This document shows positions 15,735-22,662 of a stretch of 22,662 nucleotides of DNA, in pieces (within the stretch, counting starts at the first letter, position 1; each line of letters starts with the position of its first letter). The notes under the pieces are model-generated. The model had not been told where the DNA came from. It saw only the letters and a program-made list of their open reading frames with translations, and searched no databases. The translations under genes were made by a program, and so were the position numbers. This DNA comes from Helicobacteraceae bacterium (GTDB lineage: Bacteria; Campylobacterota; Campylobacteria; Campylobacterales; Sulfurimonadaceae), in the NCBI GenBank assembly GCA_027061425.1, contig JALSUN010000202.1:1-22662 (forward strand). Reading direction: 5' to 3'.

Positions 15735-16256
15735 ATGCGCTACTTTCTAACACTACTCCTACTCCTTACCTCTCTACAAGCCAAGCTCCTCATCTCTCCG
15801 TTTGATGCACTTCATGCTGTCTATGGCAAAGACGTTAAAATAGAGAAGAAAAATGTTCTACTTACTGTTAAAAAAGCAGAAACAGTCTACAAACAGGCGC
15901 AGATGAAAAAAGGTGGCAAGATCTTTCGTACATTTAAGGTCAAAAAAGGTGATGAAACCATTGCTTACGCTATTTTGATCTCTCGTGTTGTCCGTAGTAA
16001 AGATGCTGCCATACTCTATATGATCTCACCAACAGGGGTGATAGAACATGTTGAAGTCATCGCCTTTAACGAGCCTCCAGAGTTTACACCTTCTAAACAG
16101 TACGTCTCACAATTTAAAGGTAAAACTGACCAAGACACCCTGCGTGTTGGTAAAGACATCCCAACCGTGACTGGTGCGACTATGGGTGCGCGTAATGTCA
16201 CAGACGGTGCCCGTCTTGCACTCGCTGTCTTTGACATGCTTTTTAGAGAAAAGTAG
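15735..16256 (+). CDS. Secreted FMN_bind-domain protein (predicted flavinylated)
   Basis: 173 residues from the ATG at 15735, which has AGAAG about 8 bases upstream; the in-frame GTG at 15726 is less likely. A leucine-rich signal peptide (1-16, ..LTSLQA) exports it. The FMN_bind domain follows, with the flavinylation motif near the end: D141-IPTV-TGAT (146-149), in which T149 would carry covalently bound FMN attached by an ApbE-type FMN transferase. This is the motif of RnfG, NqrC and related proteins. The domain is not fused to a membrane helix bundle. Its stop overlaps the next gene by one base, so it is likely the flavin partner of the two 4-TM proteins. No ApbE gene lies inside the window; the DUF4266/DUF3570 cluster at the right edge suggests one may be nearby. 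Confidence 0.85.
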   Translation: MRYFLTLLLLLTSLQAKLLISPFDALHAVYGKDVKIEKKNVLLTVKKAETVYKQAQMKKGGKIFRTFKVKKGDETIAYAILISRVVRSKDAAILYMISPTGVIEHVEVIAFNEPPEFTPSKQYVSQFKGKTDQDTLRVGKDIPTVTGATMGARNVTDGARLALAVFDMLFREK

Positions 16257-16744
16257 TGAAGTTTACCCTAGTCAAAGACATCAAAGGCGACACCTTGATG
16301 CGTCCACTTTTGGGTGGTCTTCTACTTTTTAGCCTACTTTTTCTCACTGCAGACATCTTTTTAAAAAATAACCACATGGGTCTCACTCCTAGCCATCTCG
16401 CCCAGACCCTTTATGGTGATGAAGAGGCCTATGTAGAAGCGGTAAGTGAACATTTTTTACTGGAGTTAATGCACTCTGACATCTTTTTTATGATGATGAC
16501 CCTACTCACACTCTCTGCTATCTATGCCCGTCTGTGTCAGAACAAAACCATCCGCATTGTCAACATCAATGCTACGATGATCACTGCCCTGCTCACCATC
16601 ATCTTCTTGCCTCTGGCTTATTACTACTCCAGTCATTTCATCTTGGCATATATCATCAGCTTTTACGCATGGCACATCTTGGCTATTTTTATGGTGTTTG
16701 CCTCGCTCTTTTACCTTTTTATCCCTCAGAAAAGTGACTTCTAG
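16256..16744 (+). CDS. Four-TM inner-membrane protein A of the flavin operon
   Basis: 162 residues from a GTG at 16256 that overlaps the FMN_bind stop by one base; ATG at residue 15 is an alternative. Four membrane helices are visible: about 17-36, 68-90, 104-122 and 128-156. The region after helix 1 has GLTPSHLAQTLYGDEEAYVEA, then LLELMHSDIFFMMM opens helix 2. Histidines sit in helix 2 (LMHSD) and helix 4 (YAWHIL), positions that could ligate a b-type heme, although this is inference. I do not recognise a named family. The protein downstream shows the same layout, so the two appear to be paralogues and may form a heterodimer passing electrons to the FMN_bind protein. Confidence 0.72.
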   Translation: MKFTLVKDIKGDTLMRPLLGGLLLFSLLFLTADIFLKNNHMGLTPSHLAQTLYGDEEAYVEAVSEHFLLELMHSDIFFMMMTLLTLSAIYARLCQNKTIRIVNINATMITALLTIIFLPLAYYYSSHFILAYIISFYAWHILAIFMVFASLFYLFIPQKSDF

Positions 16745-17212
16745 ATGCACCAGAGTTACCGCTTTGCCATCGCCTACTTTGCCATTTTTGGCATGTTGCT
16801 CCTACTGAGTGGTACCCTACTTTTTATAAGTAAGTTGGGTCTGAGTTATGAGAGTGTCAGCCTCTTTTACCTTGGTAATCCTGAGAAGTTCATCATGGCC
16901 AAAAGTAGTTACGGTCTGCTAGAGATCGCCCTTCCCCATCTTGGTGCCATGGGCCTTTTTATTTTTGTAACAGGACACTTTTTACTTTTTAGCTCTAAAA
17001 AAGAGAAACAAAAGGCCATTTTACCGGTCATAGTACTTTTCATAGCAGCACTCTTGGACATAGCGAGTGGGTTTATGATCATTAAGGGGTGGACATTTTT
17101 TGTAGGGGTCAAGATCATCGCTTTTTTAAGCCTGCAACTCATTGGACTTTACCTGTTATGGGTACTTTTTTCACTGACTTTTAAAGGGATTCAGAAGTAT
17201 AGAACCTCTTAA
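16745..17212 (+). CDS. Four-TM inner-membrane protein B of the flavin operon
   Basis: 155 residues, starting immediately after the stop of the preceding gene (TAGATG). Four membrane helices: about 9-30, 59-81, 91-111 and 118-147. It shares the layout of protein A: GLSYESVSLFYLGNPEKF after helix 1 corresponds to GLTPSHLAQTLYGDEEAY, and GLLEIALPHLGAMGLF to FLLELMHSDIFFMMM. Helix 2 holds two histidines (LPHLG and TGHFLL), but helix 4 lacks the histidine seen in protein A. Function is unknown. It ends the operon, followed by two hairpins at 17201-17259. Co-conservation with the FMN_bind gene would support a membrane electron-transfer module. Confidence 0.72.
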   Translation: MHQSYRFAIAYFAIFGMLLLLSGTLLFISKLGLSYESVSLFYLGNPEKFIMAKSSYGLLEIALPHLGAMGLFIFVTGHFLLFSSKKEKQKAILPVIVLFIAALLDIASGFMIIKGWTFFVGVKIIAFLSLQLIGLYLLWVLFSLTFKGIQKYRTS

Positions 17213-17221
17213 ACAGGTTCT
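17201..17221. terminator. First of two tandem hairpins between convergent operons
   Basis: AGAACCT and AGGTTCT form a perfect 7-bp stem with a 7-base loop that spans the TAA stop of the 4-TM protein B gene. It is followed by the larger hairpin at 17226-17259. Confidence 0.5.
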
Positions 17222-17225
17222 ATCT

Positions 17226-17259
17226 ACCTACTGTATTTGAAACATCAAATACAGTAGGT
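17226..17259. terminator. Strong bidirectional hairpin terminator
   Basis: ACCTACTGTATTTGA and TCAAATACAGTAGGT form a perfect 15-bp stem around the loop AACA, ending one base before the DUF1501 stop. The T-tract is short (TTTATG), but stem length and position between convergent stops support termination in both directions. Confidence 0.75.
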
Positions 17260-18552
17260 TTATGCAAAAATATCCAGATCTTCTATAGTGCCATCTAGAG
17301 GATAGTACTGTGTCAATAGCTTTTCATTCTCAATACCAGCCAATTTTCGCATCGCTTTATTGACATGGGCATAAGTGATCTTAATCCCATTAATATCTTT
17401 TTTGAGTGTCTTAGGATTCACTTTATCAGCTAAGTGCCGGGAGTTTGTAGAACCCACAACACGACCACCTCTAATTCCAGGTCCCATAAACATCATAGAA
17501 GTAACACTCCAGTGATCTTTACCGTTGTTTCGATTATAACCCGGTGTACGACCAAAATCAGAACAGACTACAAAGATCACACGTTTTGCTATCCCTTGAT
17601 CAATAGCTTCTTGTTTTAAGAGGTCTATACCTTTAAACAATCTTCCTAATTCTCGAGCTTGATTTGTATCATTTTGTGAATGTGTATCAAAACTACCTGA
17701 ACTGATGTTGACACTTGAGGTCAACCCTGCTTTATAACCTGCCATTGCCAAACGCCCTTGAGAATATACTCTATTATTATCCAGCTCAGGTTTAATGTTA
17801 TCTATAAGTTTCTTTAACTCATTGGACCCAGAGTGTGCCAACTTATACTCTTGCAGTTTGGCCTTTGCACCCGCCATGTTCTCTTTTTGCATCAGACGTT
17901 CTAAACGTGCTGTTTGTGCTTTTTGAACATGAGAACGTGTGGCATTTGTTTCATAGACACTACTACTTGTAGGAGAGAGTTTGTTTGAAAAAGCCAACTC
18001 CTCTATGGTATTTGTAGTATCACCAAGTCTTGTACCAGCAACCACACCTTCTGTCTCATCATAACCCCCTGAGGTAATAAATGCCAAAGGTGAGCTCGGT
18101 ATGCTAACACCTGCGATGAGAGCAGAAATAGCAGGATAACCCTCGGCCAGTCTTCCACTCATCACATAACGCTTACCTGCACTGTGACCATTGGTCTGCG
18201 TATCAATGCCGTTGACAATTAACAACTCTTTTCCATATGTATCAAAAAAAGTAGCAAAATCATAGCCACTCCCCGTAAGAGGTGCATACTTAATAGCAGG
18301 TGCTGTTGTAGAAGTCGCAATCGTGTCTGCTGCATAGCTTTTGTTCATGGCATTGTTTGTAGGGTTGCCATTACCATCTACTTCACTCGGTAAAAAACCT
18401 TTAGGATCACAAAATGAGGTAGGATCCCATCCACCACTAGCCTGTACAAAAATCCACAAAGGTCCTGTGTAGGTCGCGGCCATAGACTCTGTTGGAATGA
18501 GGACCATCGCTGCTACTGCTGATGTATATTTTAAAAAATTTCTTCTTAACAT
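17260..18552 (-). CDS. Tat-exported DUF1501 protein
   Basis: 430 residues. The N-terminus MLRRNFLKYTSAVAAMVLIP is a twin-arginine signal (RRNFLK). DUF1501 signatures follow: the early GGWDPTSFCDPKG, the HSAGKRYVMSG segment, SFDTHSQNDTNQ, and FVVCSDFGRTPGYNRNNGKDHW with MFMGPGIRGGRVVG. The family resembles the sulfatase/alkaline-phosphatase metal-enzyme fold, but its activity is not established. AAGGAG precedes the ATG. The gene lies 9 bp after the DUF1592-type lipoprotein gene, a pairing common in Planctomycetes and some Proteobacteria. The protein should therefore act in the periplasm after folding in the cytoplasm, possibly with a cofactor. The stop is one base from the terminator stem. Confidence 0.88.
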   Translation of the reverse strand: MLRRNFLKYTSAVAAMVLIPTESMAATYTGPLWIFVQASGGWDPTSFCDPKGFLPSEVDGNGNPTNNAMNKSYAADTIATSTTAPAIKYAPLTGSGYDFATFFDTYGKELLIVNGIDTQTNGHSAGKRYVMSGRLAEGYPAISALIAGVSIPSSPLAFITSGGYDETEGVVAGTRLGDTTNTIEELAFSNKLSPTSSSVYETNATRSHVQKAQTARLERLMQKENMAGAKAKLQEYKLAHSGSNELKKLIDNIKPELDNNRVYSQGRLAMAGYKAGLTSSVNISSGSFDTHSQNDTNQARELGRLFKGIDLLKQEAIDQGIAKRVIFVVCSDFGRTPGYNRNNGKDHWSVTSMMFMGPGIRGGRVVGSTNSRHLADKVNPKTLKKDINGIKITYAHVNKAMRKLAGIENEKLLTQYYPLDGTIEDLDIFA

Positions 18553-18561
18553 AATAACTCC

Positions 18562-20868
18562 TTACTCTACGTTATTTTCATAAACGAATTTAAAATCACT
18601 TAACAGGTAAGTGATGACTGCACTCCAAGAGCGTATCACATAATATTCATCTTTTCTAATCTGCTTGGACGGCTCTAATGCACTTTCATCAGGAGCCACA
18701 TCTAAACGACACTCATTTAGCAAGTACTCACTTTCATCACCACTTAACACTGCCACTCGGCCATCTGTATAAGTGTCCAAAAAGAGTTTGTATGTCGCCT
18801 CGATTTCAGGGTCGTCTATAGGCAGGCTCTCTCCTAAGATATGGCTGTGCAGGTACTGTATGTTCTTCTTGATCTTTTCTATAGAGTAAGCATCTAATGG
18901 CTTTAGATCTTTAGTCACATAAGGAAAAAGTTTACGCTTGTCTGGTGCAAAATAGAAATCTCTTGTTGTTGGAAAACAGCCCATTTGCAGTGCCATACGT
19001 GTCTGTATGTTCGCCATAATACCATTGAGGTCATCTTTACGGCTTGTAATATTTACAGAGTCCATCCCTCCATAAAGTGTTTTAAACTCATCTAACAAAC
19101 GGTGGTCAGAACTGTTGTTGTTCTCATTTTGATTGGTATCATAACGTCTGCTGCTCCAGTAGTATCCCATCACACTGTAGATCTTACGATTTAAGGCTTC
19201 TGGTGTAATAAGATGTGCCTGTCCTAAGTGAGAGGAGAGTATGGCATTATCTACACCGTTATCAAAGCCTGTTGCTCTGTAAAGTGGAGACTTAATGATC
19301 TCTTTAATGATCATCTTGGCATTATAATTACTTGCTATGAACTTCTCTTTAGTAAACGTTATAAACTTGTTTTCAAAGTTATACGCTTGAAGCTTGGTCA
19401 GATAGTCATCAGCATCTGCTTCGGGCTCTTTCATTGCGTCACGCCCCGTAAGCGCCTTTAAAAACATCTTCACACTTGAAACAGCAAAACGGTCATCTTT
19501 AGTGATCTCACCTGCAAGCCATTGCAGCAGGTGTTCACTCGCATCATTAGGCGCACGTTTTTCTATACTCATACCCGGAACTTGAACAGCGTCACCACGA
19601 AAACCTGCGATGTAACGGCCCTCTTCATCCCAGTTTTTAAAAGTACTTGCTATAGGTTCCATAATATTATGACAAATGGTACAGTTTGGGTTGGTCCATG
19701 TCGCTGAGTCACTCACCACTTCACTAGAGTTTATAGGTCTGTTAGCAAGACCCAAAATGTCTGTGTCTAAAAAGAAGAGTTGTACCTTTGCAGATCGATG
19801 ACGATCAAGGTTAGTGGGTGTACTTGGGAAACGGTTCAAAAAAGCAATAGTACTTAAGAGACCAGCATGTGGAATGTTTGGTAATTTTACCTCTCGTAGC
19901 GCTTCTCTATCATACTTGGCTTCCATAGCTTCTTCTGTAAGGTTAAAGTCACCCACATCAAAAGTAAATCCATTTATATCAGCATCATACACTCGTGCTG
20001 AGTAAGGATTAACCAAAACATAATCTGCTGTTAAGATCTCACTATAAGGACGGTTGTTCTCTATGACATGAAGCATAAGGTTGATAGGCTCTCTTGCTAT
20101 CGCATAATTAGTGTTAGCACGAATGGTACTTTCACTGATGCTCTCCAAATCTGTATACCATCTACGAGATGGAAAGTCTTCATCATTAAGAAGATCTTCG
20201 GCATTTTCTCTTCTATCCAAGTAAAAATCGGTCAAAAGAAAATCATTGAAACTCTCCTTTAACCATGATTTAAAACCTTCAGTCTCCATATAATCATAGA
20301 GTATGGGGTCAAGATCATCTATACTCTTAACACTGGCAAGTTCCACTTCAGTCGGCGCGTTACCTGTAAGTTTGAAAGCAGCACTTCTTAGTGTCGCTTC
20401 TGCAGACAGAACATGCACTTGAGAGGTAGCGATACTGCTTTTTACAGAAGCACTGCTGCACTCTTGTTTACCATTAACATAGTTTACAAACAGTTGCATG
20501 GCAACTTTACTGTTGCCACTTAACTGTGTCCCTCCATTATGCGCTTCTTCGTTAGCACCTTTAGTTACGACCTTATCTCCTTCAGCTTCTATATAAGTTT
20601 TCAAAATCGCAAAATTTTCATTTTTACTACTTGCTATAGGCTCTTTAAAAACAAGGTTTGTCCCCTTGGCACTTCCTTTATCACTGTGACAAGAGACACA
20701 GGTTGTCAAGACAGAAGAAACTTCACTGTTGAAATAGTCTTGAACACACTCTCCACTCGGGGCATCTGCCCCATCGGGGATACCATTAGGGATAAAATCA
20801 CTACTACACCCTAAGTACATCAATAAACTCGCCATGATCAGCGAGTTCGAAAAGATAACTTTATACAT
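18562..20868 (-). CDS. Diheme DUF1592/DUF1588-type lipoprotein
   Basis: 768 residues from the ATG at 20868, chosen because AAAGGA lies 6 bases upstream and the lipobox YLGC (C21) then follows a normal short signal. The N-terminal heme site CVSCH (57-61) lies in a cytochrome-c-like segment. Then come an alpha-helical DUF1592-like region (about 160-330), the signature PHAGLLSTIAFLNRF with the second heme site CTICH (396-400) followed by NIMEPIASTFKNWDEEGRY typical of DUF1588, and a DUF1585-like end. These secreted proteins are abundant in Planctomycetes, where their function is unknown. The Tat-exported DUF1501 gene follows directly. The boundary of DUF1587 and related subdomains is uncertain. 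Transport by lipid anchor and two hemes suggests electron transfer or oxidation of a polymer or other substrate. Confidence 0.85.
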   Translation of the reverse strand: MYKVIFSNSLIMASLLMYLGCSSDFIPNGIPDGADAPSGECVQDYFNSEVSSVLTTCVSCHSDKGSAKGTNLVFKEPIASSKNENFAILKTYIEAEGDKVVTKGANEEAHNGGTQLSGNSKVAMQLFVNYVNGKQECSSASVKSSIATSQVHVLSAEATLRSAAFKLTGNAPTEVELASVKSIDDLDPILYDYMETEGFKSWLKESFNDFLLTDFYLDRRENAEDLLNDEDFPSRRWYTDLESISESTIRANTNYAIAREPINLMLHVIENNRPYSEILTADYVLVNPYSARVYDADINGFTFDVGDFNLTEEAMEAKYDREALREVKLPNIPHAGLLSTIAFLNRFPSTPTNLDRHRSAKVQLFFLDTDILGLANRPINSSEVVSDSATWTNPNCTICHNIMEPIASTFKNWDEEGRYIAGFRGDAVQVPGMSIEKRAPNDASEHLLQWLAGEITKDDRFAVSSVKMFLKALTGRDAMKEPEADADDYLTKLQAYNFENKFITFTKEKFIASNYNAKMIIKEIIKSPLYRATGFDNGVDNAILSSHLGQAHLITPEALNRKIYSVMGYYWSSRRYDTNQNENNNSSDHRLLDEFKTLYGGMDSVNITSRKDDLNGIMANIQTRMALQMGCFPTTRDFYFAPDKRKLFPYVTKDLKPLDAYSIEKIKKNIQYLHSHILGESLPIDDPEIEATYKLFLDTYTDGRVAVLSGDESEYLLNECRLDVAPDESALEPSKQIRKDEYYVIRSWSAVITYLLSDFKFVYENNVE

Positions 20869-21024
20869 ATAAATCCTTTTTAAATCAGAAACTAGCACAC
20901 TCGTGTAGTTAGCATGACATCATGTTATCAGTTTTTATTATAAATAAACTTAGAGATTTTAGGTAATCTTAACACAACTTAGGTTTCAATACTACAGAAC
21001 ATTTTAATAATCTTAATTTTCTTT

Positions 21025-21040
21025 AGTATATTTCTATACT
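21025..21040. promoter_or_regulatory. Palindromic element with back-to-back -10 hexamers
   Basis: AGTATA-TTTC-TATACT is a perfect 6+6 inverted repeat in the 226-bp divergent gap between 20868 and 21095. It reads TATACT as a possible -10 on both strands. The surrounding sequence is AT-rich, with TTTAATAAT repeated at 21003-21012 and 21039-21048 approximately. It may be a symmetric divergent promoter or an operator. Elsewhere in the gap CATGA-CA-TCATG (20913-20924) is a minor palindrome. Confidence 0.4.
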
Positions 21041-21094
21041 TTAATAATTTTGAGATTGTTAAACTTTTCTAGAGACCAATATAAATGAACATAA

Positions 21095-21667
21095 ATGAAA
21101 CGCACACTATCTCAAGCTTTAGTACCACTCGTTGCCCTCTTGATACTTGGCTGTACTCAAGAGGAGAGTGATCGTATCGACACCTTTCACTTTCAGGGTC
21201 AGGACTGTCTGCATTGTCACAATGTTGACCTGGAAGAGTCATCTCATCTGAACTTTGGAGGTACTGTATATAACACTATTGGATACACTTTAGACTCTAA
21301 TATCACCCAAGAGTACTGTACAAAACCTCTTTTCATTCAAATCTTTGAGCTCAATGGTAGTATTGTGCTAGACACAAATAAAAGCAATTCTCTTACTGAT
21401 CCAGGCTTCAATGGTAAAGGAAACGTTTTCTCCTTACAGCGCAAGGAGACGATTCCAAATGGCTCATATCTCATAAAAATAGTAGATGCAAACGGTTCAG
21501 ATATTATTCCAAAATCCTCTAACCTTCACGACTTTAATGGTACTTATGATCCAGATATTCCTAATGACAGTGAAAACAGATATTCTTGTAACGCCTGTCA
21601 TAGCATCGTTGGAAGTTCCGATCCATTAAAAGCAAGAATTATAGATACATGTATGGAGACAAAATGA
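21095..21667 (+). CDS. Diheme c-type cytochrome lipoprotein
   Basis: 190 residues. A lipoprotein signal ends LILGC (C20). Two c-heme sites bracket the protein: CLHCH near residue 38-42 and CNACH near residue 165-169. Between them lies a beta-rich segment beginning NFGGTVYNTIGYT and containing IQIFELNGSIVLDTN and PNGSYLIKIVDANG, like a small beta-sandwich. I do not recognise a named family; the plan of hemes either side of a beta-domain is seen in extracytoplasmic electron-transfer lipoproteins. There is no Shine-Dalgarno, and TATAAA at 21080-21085 could make a near-leaderless mRNA. The stop overlaps the TlpA gene start (ATGA). It is divergent from the DUF1592/DUF1501 pair. Confidence 0.75.
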   Translation: MKRTLSQALVPLVALLILGCTQEESDRIDTFHFQGQDCLHCHNVDLEESSHLNFGGTVYNTIGYTLDSNITQEYCTKPLFIQIFELNGSIVLDTNKSNSLTDPGFNGKGNVFSLQRKETIPNGSYLIKIVDANGSDIIPKSSNLHDFNGTYDPDIPNDSENRYSCNACHSIVGSSDPLKARIIDTCMETK

Positions 21668-22164
21668 AAATAGTAACTGGATTTTTAGGACTTATAGTTC
21701 TCACCCAACTCTCACTGTTTGCAGTTGAACGTGGAGACAGCGCTAAAGCTTTTAGCCTACCCCTTTTAAAACAAGAGAAGAACTTTGACTCAAAGACCTT
21801 AGAGCATAAAGTCTATCTACTCAACATCTGGGCACAGTGGTGTAAAGGCTGCAAGGCAGAGATGCCTATCTTTGACAAAGTCGCACAAAAATATGCTTCA
21901 CAAGGTTTTAGCATCATCGCAGTCAACATAGACTCTAAACAGAAAAAAGCCACCAAGTTTGTCTCTAAGTTAGAGAAGAAACTGGGTCACAACAGTGCCA
22001 TAACATTTGTTTATGACAGAGAGAAGACCTTAGCAAAACATTATGATGCCAAAGTCATCCCTATCTCTCTACTTATTAAAGATGAAAAAGTGATTGAAGT
22101 ATTTATGGGTTCTTTTAAAGATGAAAAAGAGCTAGAAATAGAAATAGAAAAGCTTTTAAAATGA
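21664..22164 (+). CDS. TlpA-like periplasmic thiol-disulfide oxidoreductase
   Basis: 166 residues from the ATG at 21664, which has GGAG 7 bases upstream and overlaps the preceding stop (ATGA). A signal peptide or N-terminal anchor ends about ..LSLFA (1-20). The thioredoxin fold carries the active site WCKGC (59-63) in NIWAQWCKGCKAEMP, and the cis-proline in KVIPISLL (P133). TlpA/ResA-type proteins reduce apocytochrome heme-site cysteines or other periplasmic thiols, which fits a region with six CXXCH sites. The next gene again overlaps by 4 bp. Whether it serves cytochrome maturation generally or the DUF4266/DUF3570 system is unknown. Confidence 0.88.
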   Translation: MKIVTGFLGLIVLTQLSLFAVERGDSAKAFSLPLLKQEKNFDSKTLEHKVYLLNIWAQWCKGCKAEMPIFDKVAQKYASQGFSIIAVNIDSKQKKATKFVSKLEKKLGHNSAITFVYDREKTLAKHYDAKVIPISLLIKDEKVIEVFMGSFKDEKELEIEIEKLLK

Positions 22165-22367
22165 GATACTTTCTTCTTGTAATCACTATTTTAAGCTTCT
22201 CAGCATGTACCCATGTCACCCCTTATGATAAAGAGGATCTCGCATCAACAAAGATGCTCAACCCTGCCAATCCTCAAGAGAGTGCTTTTGAAGCCCATAT
22301 CTTTCCTATTAGAGAAGGAAGTTTTGGCGCTACTAATGGCTTTAGCGGAGGTTGCGGATGCAAGTAG
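22161..22367 (+). CDS. DUF4266 lipoprotein
   Basis: A 68-residue lipoprotein with lipobox FSAC (C16). The short mature part has the DUF4266 pattern: VTPYDKEDLAS near the start, an AHIFPIREGS segment, and the glycine-cysteine end SGGCGCK. The function of this family is unknown. It overlaps the TlpA gene by 4 bp and the DUF3570 gene by 10 bp, so the proteins are made together. In other bacteria DUF4266 genes often neighbour DUF3570, a thioredoxin and a gene for FAD:protein FMN transferase (ApbE); this is recall, not checked here. Confidence 0.82.
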   Translation: MRYFLLVITILSFSACTHVTPYDKEDLASTKMLNPANPQESAFEAHIFPIREGSFGATNGFSGGCGCK

Positions 22368-22662
22368 TTCAACGATATTTAGGATTAATACTAGGGATTA
22401 TTCTTGTACCTTTTGGTCTCTCTGCCGAAGTTGTTAAAGAGAGTGTTGATGTCAGTTACGACTATTACAGTGACAACGTTGGTGTTGCTATCTACTCTCC
22501 CGTTATCGGTATGGCAAAACTCATCAACGAAAAATGGGGCGTCATAGCAAACCTTCGTATCGATGCCATTACTGCAGCATCTAACCATTATGCCTCAGGA
22601 AAGTACCATGACAAGGTTATCACTGATGCAGTAACAGGTGCAAGTGACAAACCTTTAGATGA
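22358..22662 (+). CDS. DUF3570 outer-membrane protein, N-terminal part (cut by window)
   Basis: About 101 residues are visible before the window ends, with the frame open to the edge. The ATG at 22358 lies in the last codons of the DUF4266 gene. A signal peptide ends about ..PFGLSA (1-23), followed by ESVDVSYDYYSDN, IYSPVIGMAKLINEKWGV and VITDAVTGASDKP, the DUF3570 opening pattern. The family is predicted to form an outer-membrane beta-barrel of unknown function. Its constant pairing with the DUF4266 lipoprotein suggests one complex. The remainder, and any ApbE gene, would lie to the right. Confidence 0.82.
   Translation, partial: MQVVQRYLGLILGIILVPFGLSAEVVKESVDVSYDYYSDNVGVAIYSPVIGMAKLINEKWGVIANLRIDAITAASNHYASGKYHDKVITDAVTGASDKPLD

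Overview
The window looks like chromosomal DNA of a Campylobacterota (epsilonproteobacterial) species, probably a Sulfurimonas/Sulfurovum-like sulfur oxidiser. The reasons are low-to-moderate GC, a spermidine route through carboxyspermidine (both enzymes present), tightly packed genes with ATGA overlaps, and many secreted c-type cytochromes. The genus is inference. I see no rRNA, tRNA, CRISPR array, transposase or phage gene, and no gene-free stretch longer than 300 bases.

Left region (1-10407): nine copies of the heptamer TTTTTGG open the window. The minus-strand carboxy(nor)spermidine decarboxylase gene follows, then a plus-strand secreted glucosaminidase, then a five-gene minus-strand operon. 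In transcription order that operon is DUF695/RraB-like protein, LplT-like MFS fused to a PlsC acyltransferase, diacylglycerol kinase, PlpD-like patatin/beta-barrel phospholipase, and carboxy(nor)spermidine dehydrogenase. The middle three form a plausible phospholipid turnover and repair unit. Four small, mostly membrane or hypothetical genes follow, including a 59-residue DUF2892 protein.

Middle region (10434-17259): an unrecognised 80+ kDa protein (10544-12949) is preceded by two copies of the palindrome TGACA-N5-TGTCA centred 44 bp apart. Next comes a five-gene plus-strand operon behind a good promoter (TTGACA-17-TAATAT) surrounded by three Fur-box-like 15-mers. It encodes an outer-membrane porin, a diheme cytochrome c peroxidase/MauG-like lipoprotein, a secreted FMN_bind protein with a TGAT flavinylation motif, and two small 4-TM proteins that look like paralogues. 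I infer an iron-responsive extracytoplasmic flavin/heme redox system; its function is unknown.

Right region (17260-22662): a minus-strand pair encodes a DUF1592/DUF1588-type diheme lipoprotein and a Tat-exported DUF1501 protein, a pairing best known from Planctomycetes. Divergent from it is a coupled plus-strand operon: diheme lipoprotein, TlpA-like thioredoxin, DUF4266 lipoprotein, and the start of a DUF3570 outer-membrane protein cut by the window edge. From 13144 onward nearly every gene has an envelope signal, and three proteins carry six CXXCH heme sites in total, so this half is an envelope redox island.
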